From Fasciola hepatica (taxonomy: Eukaryota > Platyhelminthes > Trematoda > Plagiorchiida > Fasciolidae), in NCBI GenBank assembly GCA_948099385.1, contig CANUEZ040000024.1, positions 20,534,001-20,598,000 on the forward strand: a DNA stretch of 64,000 nt. Direction: 5' to 3'. How positions within the stretch are numbered: position 1 is the stretch's first letter; each line of letters opens with the position of its first letter. The translations under genes were made by a program, and so were the position numbers. This document shows, one piece after another, positions 57,770-64,000 of this stretch. Under the pieces are notes generated by a model. It saw nothing but the letters and a program-made list of their open reading frames with translations, was not told the origin of the DNA and did no database searches.

Positions 57770-57790
57770 GAACTAAACTGAACTGAACTG
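57770..57790 (+). repeat. LINE 3' tail (AACTG)n
   Basis: GAACTAAACTGAACTGAACTG. The next LINE's ORF1 region begins directly after it. Confidence 0.8.
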
Positions 57791-59305
57791 CGTTACACCA
57801 GCGGTGCTGTCGTTTCCTTTGGCGAGTCTCGCCGTTTTTGAATTTTTTAGAACACACAGCCCGTCTCCTACATTTAGGCAAATTTTTATCTAAACTGATT
57901 TGATCCTGGATAATGTCAAATTCCCCCACCGTTGATACAACCAATTCCTCAGACAAGACTACTTTCCCCGCGATGCAATGTGATTCCCCCTCTGTGTGGC
58001 CAATGTCTCATTCCTCAATCCGGACGAGATGGCCCTTCATAATTTGCTGTCAAAGGATGCACTAAAATACGCAGTCCGAAGTCAGGCTGCAGGGGCAGTT
58101 GCGCTAAAGGCCACCGTCAACACCATTAAGGATGAGTTAGCCAGCCTGAGGAGCCTGTTCATCAAATCACTCCCAGTATCCCAGGCAGCCGACCAGGTGT
58201 GTAGTGTACCTGAGCAGCCAATTTTTGATGTCGCCAAGATTTCGCAATACACCGAGAAATGTTCCAAACCAGTCATCCTTTGAGATTGCTTTCTCAATTC
58301 GGCTCATTCTCATAACACCTAAGCCCAAGTGTTTAACCGTCTTAGGCTCCCTCTCCCATTTAAAAGTCGGTATATTTGGCTGTTAGCTAAGCGCACCAGC
58401 CGGGTACACAGCACTTTAATTGAAGAAGTCTCCACGGAGGCAGCCAAACGAATTGTTTTCTCGGCCGCAAAGTTCATGTAGGAAGTAAGAGGGCTCAAAA
58501 TAGGATCCATTGACAAGCCTCTTCACCTAAGGCTCCGCAGTGCAAAGGCTAAGCCAGCAACCCCACAAAAAGCCGATCCGTAGCTTAGAGCCCCGCTTGT
58601 CGTCCAGGTCCCGCCTAGAGGATCGAGCTCCATGTCCGCCATCCGCTGCTTCCCTACTCACTCCTTCTCCAGTGGCGGAAAACACCCTCATTAGTGGACC
58701 CAGTGCCACTAAACATCTGAAGCCCACAAAAAGTTTCCCAGGCCCTAAAATTGCTAATAAGACCGTACTATCCGACGAGACTCACCCATCAGCCAAGATA
58801 CAAACCCGTCACCCGTTTCTGCTGAAAGTTGCAATGAGTTGGCTAAGGCACAAGAAAAGGCCTCTGGTGCGGCCATGCAAAACAGGATCACGAACAAAAA
58901 GACTCAGAGCAGTGAATCACGCAGTGAAAGCGAAGGCAAACCACGAAAAGCGGCCCACCGTTTTCAGAGACTGGAAGATGTAGACCTTCCGCCCGGAATG
59001 ATACCTCTCAGGTTACTAGACGTCAAAAAACTTACCGCCCCCCCCCCAACGGTCTGTTAACCCTCTATCCCCCAACACCTTCAGCTCCCGACTCTCACAG
59101 GAACTCCTCTTCACCCCACACTCTTTCTGTCCCCCTCCTTCAACCCAAAAACAGTTGTCTCTAGCGATCCTGCGACAAGCCCCGAGCATGTGCTAAAGTG
59201 AATTTACGGCAACTGCCTGAGTGTGCTGAACAAGATCCCGGAGCTTCAGCCGCTTGCAATGCGTAAGGAGCCTCAGATCACAGCCCTGAAAGACACCTGG
59301 TTCAC
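57791..59305 (+). mobile_element. CR1-group LINE M, ORF1 region and ORF2 start
   Basis: 57996-58283 reads EMALHNLLSKDALKYAVRSQ, then VNTIKDELASLRSLF, a likely coiled segment of ORF1. 58540-58983 is Ser/Pro/Lys-rich. At 59210-59305 the frame reads CLSVLNKIPELQPLAMRKEP then ITALKDTWFT, which is the ORF2 endonuclease start (family: NVRSLLNKIPEL, AVTETWL). It is cut at 59306 by a BEL/Pao LTR. C-runs near 59038-59047. Confidence 0.65.
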
Positions 59306-59682
59306 TGTAATAACCGGTCGTGGAAAATCCCCCTTTAAACCTCGCGATTCAGTGTTTTTCCCAACATCACTCATTTGCCTACACTATTGACCTGTCTTTA
59401 CGAACTGGTTGTTTCTATGGACCAATTGTTGTTTGTTCTCACCCAGAGTGCTACTTTGGCACATCCTTGTTCAGGACCTGCGTGACGCACGTGCTGTTTG
59501 CTCACACGCTGCTATTCGGTTTCTCGTCGTTGAGTCATTGTGATCGTATTATTGAGGTTTGTATCCTTTTTGATGTCATTGTTCATGTAATAATCTAGTG
59601 TCGTAGAATATCACGGATAATCGTCTTTTGATTTTGGGATCCGTTGCGAATTTGGCTACGCATTGCTCAAACTTTCGTTACA
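59306..59682 (+). repeat. BEL/Pao 5' LTR, older copy
   Basis: Begins TGTAATAACC and ends TTCGTTACA. The start (GAAAATCC) and end (TTTTGGGAT, TTGGCTACGC.TTGCTC) match the reverse complement of the 359-bp LTRs at 727 and 4466. 377 bp. Confidence 0.75.
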
Positions 59683-59723
59683 ATACTCAATAGACCAATT
59701 CGGAACGAGGAAAAACACGCAAA

Positions 59724-61636
59724 ATGCCAAGAAAAGGATCAAAAACATTGGGATCCGGACAGGAAGTAACGCGGCAAGTCTCTGGGGAGGTTTCGAGTAC
59801 ATTTGATTCTTTAGTTAATGCTGGATCGCCTAGTCCTGTCAGTGCTAGTTCAGGTGTTAATGAGAGCAATATTGATCATAGGGATGTTGATTTATATAAG
59901 CTGAGAATACTAGACCTAGAAAAACAGTTACTATCGGCTAGACTACAGGCGCAGGAAGCAGAGAAGAAGTGTACACAGAAAGAGTGAGAGCACTAGACCA
60001 GCAACTACGACACTTCCGATAGATCAGGGTGCAATAAGGTAGGGAACCCCACGCCGGCCGCCGACCACAAACCACCATCGATCGATCTGCCTAGAGTGGA
60101 ACTAACCGTTTTCGACGGGCGAGCTGAACAATACTGCAAGTTTGTCAAGCGGTTCGAGACGTTCGTTGAAAATAAGGTAACCAACCCTGGGCAAAGGCTT
60201 CTCTACCTTACTCACTACTGCCGAGGCCGAGCAAGAGAGGCTATCGACGGGTGTACCATGCTCGACCCGGAACAAGGCTACACAAGAGCAAGGAAGATTC
60301 CAAGGGACTTGTTTGGCCAGCCGTTCAAAGTAGCCGGTAACCTAATAGAGAGCGTGATGGTAGAGGCAAAGAGAACCAAGGGCGACGTCTACACAATGGC
60401 CGACCTGGTGATTAAGATGCAAAACTGCTCAATAGCCCTCGACCATTTAGGTTACAGGGCTGACCTAGATGCCATGCACACTTTGGAAAACATAGTCCGT
60501 CACCTTTCTCCCGAACTACAGGGTCGGTGGGCGGAAGAAGCAGAACGGATAAGCCGAAGCGACAGGGAAGCTAACTTCGAAGACCTGACCGAATACTTGG
60601 ACAGGCAAACCGAGATAGCTGACAGCAGGTTCGGCCGACTCATCCGGGACAGCAACCGGGCAAACAAGCCCAGTACTAGCCCAGCTCAAACCCCTGCACG
60701 GGAACATCCAAAATACCAGCCTTGGACCAATACACATGCCATTTCACGCGATGCTATGGAGCAACCCAATTGCAGATCCTGAGGTGCTAGCCATGGACTA
60801 TCAGAATGCCCCAAGTTCGGCAACGCCACAATAGACGAACGGTGGGGAATGGCGAAGATTGCAGGAGCGTGTTTTATTTGTCTCAACACCACGCACCGGG
60901 CGGCAGCCTGTAGGACAAGGAACCGATGTGGTTACGAGGGCTGCACGGGCAGACACCATCGGTTGCTGCATCAGGCCAGAGTAACCATATCCGAGGCGAG
61001 TACCAAGCCCGGTGTTATTCGTTCAACGTCACGATCTGCCAGTAAACAGGTATGTCTAGGCGTAGTGGCCGTGGGAGTAGTGACCCCGACTGGGGTGGTC
61101 AAAGTGTTGGCTTTCGTCGATAGTGGATCCGACTTTACTTTGGTGAAGGGCGGTTTGCCGACAAAGACCAACTGGCTAAAGGTGCGACGTCGTTGGCAGT
61201 GAACACGGTGGGTGGATCACCGGTAATGACTGTCGATAGGTTGAGGCTGCGACTCATCTCTCTAGACACTAACGAGGAAATTTAACCAACGGAGGCATTC
61301 ACGTTAGCGGATCTCCCCATGCGAGCACCAAGGTCGGTGAACGCAATCTTGACTCGGTGGCCCCACCTGCAGGGTGTAACCGTTGTAGACTGGGAAGATG
61401 ATGAAGTGGATCTCCTTATCGGCTGCGACGTGCCAGAGGCGCATTGGGTGCTTGACCAGAGAGTGGGCGACCGCCAGGCACCTTATGCCATACGCACAGC
61501 TCTGGGATGGATGTTATACGGCCCGGTAGGGGTACGTGGTTCCGTGAATTACTTATCCGCCGAAACGGACCGCATAGAGTATCACCTGCAGCGGCTGTAT
61601 GAAAAGGAGTTTCATGACATTGGAGACGAAAGATAA
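59724..61636 (+). pseudogene. BEL/Pao gag-protease, decayed
   Basis: Pieces: 59724-59987 (MPRKGSKTLG, heptad-like LRILDLEKQLLSARLQ); 60096-60782 gag (VFDGRAEQYCKFVKRFETFV, LTHYCRGRAREAIDG, RDLFGQPFKVA); 60849-61202 zinc region CFICLNTTHRAAAC, CGYEGC with HH, then protease FVDSGSDFTLV (DSG for DTG); 61319-61636 with LLIGCDVPEAHWVLDQ and ALGWMLYGP. Stops or frameshifts lie between pieces. It aligns end to end with the intact polyprotein at 1938-4427. Confidence 0.85.
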
Positions 61637-61895
61637 ACGTTGTCTCAAGAGGACCGCTTCGCTCTACAAACGGTGCGACAAGGCACTAGAGGCCTCAAAA
61701 ACTGTTCGAGGTTCCCCTCCCATGGCGCACACCGGTCGACCCGGGGAGTGACAACAAAAGTTATGTTCTCCAACAATTACTACGACTAAAAGAAAGCTTC
61801 ATTCGAGGCCAGAATCTGTGGGAAAGATACGCGGATTTAATGAAGCGACACGAGGCCCATGGTTAACTTGAAAAGGTGCCTGCCAACACCGACGG

Positions 61896-62050
61896 CAAAA
61901 GGGGTATCTCAGAACATGTTTTCAGAGACAAACAATTGTGTTCAATGATTCATTCTCAAGTCTTTACAAATCATATAGGAGATGGTTGTGCTGAAATGGT
62001 CAAGGGTCATTCGGATTGGACGTAGTTTGTGGGGGAGACGAATTGGGGTT
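61896..62050. other. Junction between BEL copy and Penelope-like element
   Basis: About 155 bp with no coding signal; probably the 3' flank of the Penelope-like element. Confidence 0.35.
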
Positions 62051-62084
62051 AGATCGACGTGTCGATCTGCACGACTAGGTCGTG
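62051..62084 (-). repeat. Two adjacent perfect hairpins at the PLE stop codon
   Basis: AGATCGAC GT GTCGATCT (62051-62068), then CACGAC TAG GTCGTG (62070-62084). The minus-strand stop codon (62075-62077) overlaps the second hairpin. I found no hammerhead core nearby. Confidence 0.7.
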
Positions 62085-63868
62085 ACGGTCACATGGTTCG
62101 GAGCTGAGTGACTGGGGTGGGGGTGGTCCACTTGCGGCCAGGGTAATTGGAGGGCTTGGACGAACTTCTTTTGTGTACACAGAGCAGGTGCGAAAAGACG
62201 GATGCTAATCGCCTCTGCGGTGGCCAGTGTGTGTAAGCGGATGTGTTTGTGGGGATTGGGGGGCACTCGATAGACGATTTTAAATGCGGAATCCGTGCTT
62301 ATTTTGTGACCTGAGTCTACCAGATGTCCGAGAATGGCACTCCCTATGGTTCCTGTTCCTCCGTGTTGTAGCCATCGTGGACAGTGTTCCTTAATTCTTT
62401 TGGATAGTTGCCTTGCCGTTCGGCCAATGTAGGTTGCATTACATTTGCACCTGAACAAATAGATTACCATTGAGTTGGCCAGCATTGGCAACACATCCTT
62501 ATTAGAATTTCGGATAATGGGAAAGCTTGCAAATACACGGGCAACACGAGCTGAGTTGAATGTCCCACCCACCGCACGCGTTAAGCGTCTGTTGACATGG
62601 TCCGATATGGCGTCTCCTTTGAATGGCATGCGGATAAACAGTTTCTTCTTGGGGACGTCATAACTTGGAGCACATTTGGGTCTATCTTTCAGATTTTGTT
62701 CTATAAAGCGCTCAGGGTAACCGTTTTCCTTGAGAGTGTTTCTAACTAAATGAAGTTCTTCATCTACGGTCTCCTGTGAGCATAACTTTCTTACTCTCGA
62801 GGCTAAGCATTGGACTAGGTTTCTTTTCTGTCGTATGGGTACAAAACTGAGAAAGTTGGTGTACTGTCCAGTCCATGTTTGCTTTCTATGTATCCTTCTT
62901 TCGACTGTTCCATTGGTGTTCCTGTGTATAGAGACATCCAGAAAGGCCAACGTGTCGTTCTTTTCGGTCTCCACCGTGAACTGAATGGCTTTATGAGCAT
63001 TGTTGAACATCTGTTTCGTCTTTTCTACATCGGTTTCTTTAGTTCTAAGGCAGAAAATATCATCAATGTACCGCCGGTATAAGTTCATTTCTTGTATCTC
63101 CTGTTTCAATGTAGTACTCTCTAGTTTTGCCATGAATATGTCTGCTAGGACTGGGCCTAATGGTGATCCCATGGCTACACCATCGCATTGATGATACAGC
63201 TTTCCGTCAAATAGAAATTGGACGTCAAAAGTACACCTGAGAAGGAGTTCTTTCAGTTCCTTCCGTGGTATGCTTATTGGCACTTGATTGGTTTCAATGT
63301 AGTCACAAACGAAATCAATAGTCTCTAAGATGGGTACGTTGGTGAAAAGCGAGATCACATCCAGAGAAAACATTTGATCATTTTTTATGTTCAGGTGTTT
63401 GATGGTTTCCACAAATTCAAATGAATCTTTGAGACTGTATTTGGCGAGAGTCCTGCGTATGGGTCCTAGTTTAGCTGCCAGCCATTTGGCTGTTTCATGG
63501 TAAGGCGAGTTAATCATAGAGAGAATTGGTCTTAAAGGTGTGCCCGTTTTATGAATCTTGGGTAATTCATATAACCGTGGAATAATGGACCCGCATGGTT
63601 TGATTGTTTCGAAGGTGAGTTGGTCCAAATAGCCTCGATCTTTCATAGACTTCAGCACTCTTACAATCTGTTTCTCAGCATAGGTCGTCTTTTCTCGTTC
63701 TCCTGGCGGCTGTGTGAATTTTGTTTTGTCCGCGAGTAGATCAGACATTTTTCTGATATAGTCGATTCTATTCATAATCACCACCCCGGAGCCCTTGTCG
63801 GGTCTGCTTATTATGATGTCGTTTCGTCGTTGTATGTTCTTTAGTTCTTCCAAATGCCTTCGAGTCAT
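62075..63868 (-). CDS. Penelope-like RT/GIY-YIG protein (597-aa open part)
   Basis: RT motifs: DIIISRPDKGSGVVIMNR (17-34), ELPKIHKTGTPLRPILS (101-117), FSLDVISLFTNVP (167-179), GVAMGSPLGPVLADIFM (230-246), and catalytic YIDD at 267-270 (63059-63070). Then LAFLDVSIHR and a linker. The nuclease spans about 468-560: VIYLFRCKCNATYIGRTARQ, KRIKEH, and the conserved Glu in ATAEAISIR. The first in-frame ATG is at 63868, but coding similarity continues upstream (ELERFKATLVD, YRKYTPRNQGP) past TAG at 63902-63904 and another TAG at 63953-63955. So this open part may be a truncated or internally started product; the full ORF continues beyond the window. Confidence 0.88.
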   Translation of the reverse strand: MTRRHLEELKNIQRRNDIIISRPDKGSGVVIMNRIDYIRKMSDLLADKTKFTQPPGEREKTTYAEKQIVRVLKSMKDRGYLDQLTFETIKPCGSIIPRLYELPKIHKTGTPLRPILSMINSPYHETAKWLAAKLGPIRRTLAKYSLKDSFEFVETIKHLNIKNDQMFSLDVISLFTNVPILETIDFVCDYIETNQVPISIPRKELKELLLRCTFDVQFLFDGKLYHQCDGVAMGSPLGPVLADIFMAKLESTTLKQEIQEMNLYRRYIDDIFCLRTKETDVEKTKQMFNNAHKAIQFTVETEKNDTLAFLDVSIHRNTNGTVERRIHRKQTWTGQYTNFLSFVPIRQKRNLVQCLASRVRKLCSQETVDEELHLVRNTLKENGYPERFIEQNLKDRPKCAPSYDVPKKKLFIRMPFKGDAISDHVNRRLTRAVGGTFNSARVARVFASFPIIRNSNKDVLPMLANSMVIYLFRCKCNATYIGRTARQLSKRIKEHCPRWLQHGGTGTIGSAILGHLVDSGHKISTDSAFKIVYRVPPNPHKHIRLHTLATAEAISIRLFAPALCTQKKFVQALQLPWPQVDHPHPSHSAPNHVTVTT

Positions 63869-64000
63869 TGGCCCTTGGTTGCGCGGGGTATATTTGCGAT
63901 ACTAGCAGCAACAGTCAACAAGTGTGGCTTTAAATCGTTCGAGTTCGTCTGACTATCTGGGTACTAGATTGCGAGTTTGTGATAAAAGGTTTTCGAACTG
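63869..64000 (-). pseudogene. Upstream continuation of PLE ORF with two TAG codons
   Basis: In the same frame as 62075-63868, this reads YRKYTPRNQGP, stop, DELERFKATLVDCCC, stop, then QFENLLSQTRN to the edge. The text matches the N-terminal region that precedes RT in Penelope-like elements, so the two TAG codons (63902-63904 and 63953-63955) interrupt a longer ORF. Confidence 0.65.

Larger units (their letters stand above)
54950..57790 (+). mobile_element. CR1-group LINE L with tail
   Basis: Plus strand: endonuclease with RLGGVVLLLLRADY, FIVLGDMNPPEIYWDDE (55238-55675); linker (55737-56150); RT with RSLCERNAAGHDTIHPAIVQ (56380-56440), VRYLDFSEAFDPVSHRQL (56530), SSVQQGTVMGLLPFLLY and FADD at 56809-56820; C-terminus with LRRSYSRLGARVECFTNRVV (57410-57470). 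The 3' UTR ends in an AACTG tail at 57770-57790. At least five interruptions. Confidence 0.8.
59306..61895 (+). mobile_element. BEL/Pao retrotransposon, older truncated copy
   Basis: 5' LTR 59306-59682, then gag, protease and the start of RT on the plus strand, in the same order as the young copy at 727-4824 but clearly diverged and broken. It continues about 250 bp beyond the point where the young copy loses RT: near 61700-61870 it reads LPWRTPVDPGSDN, YVLQQLLRLKESFIRGQNLW, ERYADLMKRHEAHG, the N-terminal RT linker of the family. It stops near 61895, before the Penelope-like element. No 3' LTR is in the window. Confidence 0.8.
62051..64000 (-). mobile_element. Penelope-like element, 3' part
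   Basis: Minus strand, running off the right edge of the window. It carries RT linked to a GIY-YIG nuclease, the defining pair of canonical Penelope-like elements. It follows the truncated BEL copy on its left, so it may have inserted there. Confidence 0.85.

Noticed and set aside
1..64000. CRISPR array, phage or bacterial defence system
   Set aside because: No regularly spaced repeats or prokaryotic gene layout; the content is eukaryotic retroelements throughout.

Overview
The window is eukaryotic and consists almost entirely of transposable elements. Its element set is one that flatworm genomes (flukes or tapeworms) carry: Ty3/Gypsy elements with motifs like the CsRn1 group, BEL/Pao elements, RTE-type LINEs with triplet tails, CR1-group LINEs and a Penelope-like element (PLE). 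I assign it to a platyhelminth by inference only. I recognise no host gene, rRNA, tRNA or CRISPR array. Nothing suggests operons or bacterial promoters.

Layout. 1-8640: a decayed minus-strand Ty3/Gypsy element (gag, protease, RT and integrase fragments). Its integrase is split by a young BEL/Pao element (727-4824) with near-identical LTRs and a 5-bp target duplication. The BEL element has an intact 829-codon gag-protease ORF but no RT or integrase. 8641-16171: mostly unassigned, with an old solo LTR at 11843-12264. 16172-20815: an RTE LINE cut in two by a CR1-group LINE. 20816-21330: an integrase scrap from a second Gypsy lineage. 22327-26245: two RTE-type copies, the larger nearly full length. 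26246-30446: a CR1-group LINE (ORF1 plus ORF2). 30447-37971: unassigned DNA.

From 37972 to 59305 a run of CR1-group LINEs lies head to tail, all on the plus strand. Several end in an (AACTG)n tail. One of them is split at 40171-44479 by a very young Gypsy element. Its 412-bp LTRs are identical by eye, its target duplication is AACC, and the host LINE reading frame resumes exactly after it. That element keeps RT, RNase H and integrase but has lost gag and protease, and one TAG interrupts pol. 59306-61895: an older BEL/Pao copy inserted in a LINE endonuclease region and cut short. 62051-64000: a PLE on the minus strand (RT plus GIY-YIG nuclease), running off the right edge.

The elements form a stratigraphy rather than a pathway: insertion order can be read from which element interrupts which. 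The two youngest LTR elements have opposite defects. The BEL element retains structural and protease genes only, and the Gypsy element retains polymerase and integrase only. Each would need help in trans from its own autonomous relatives.
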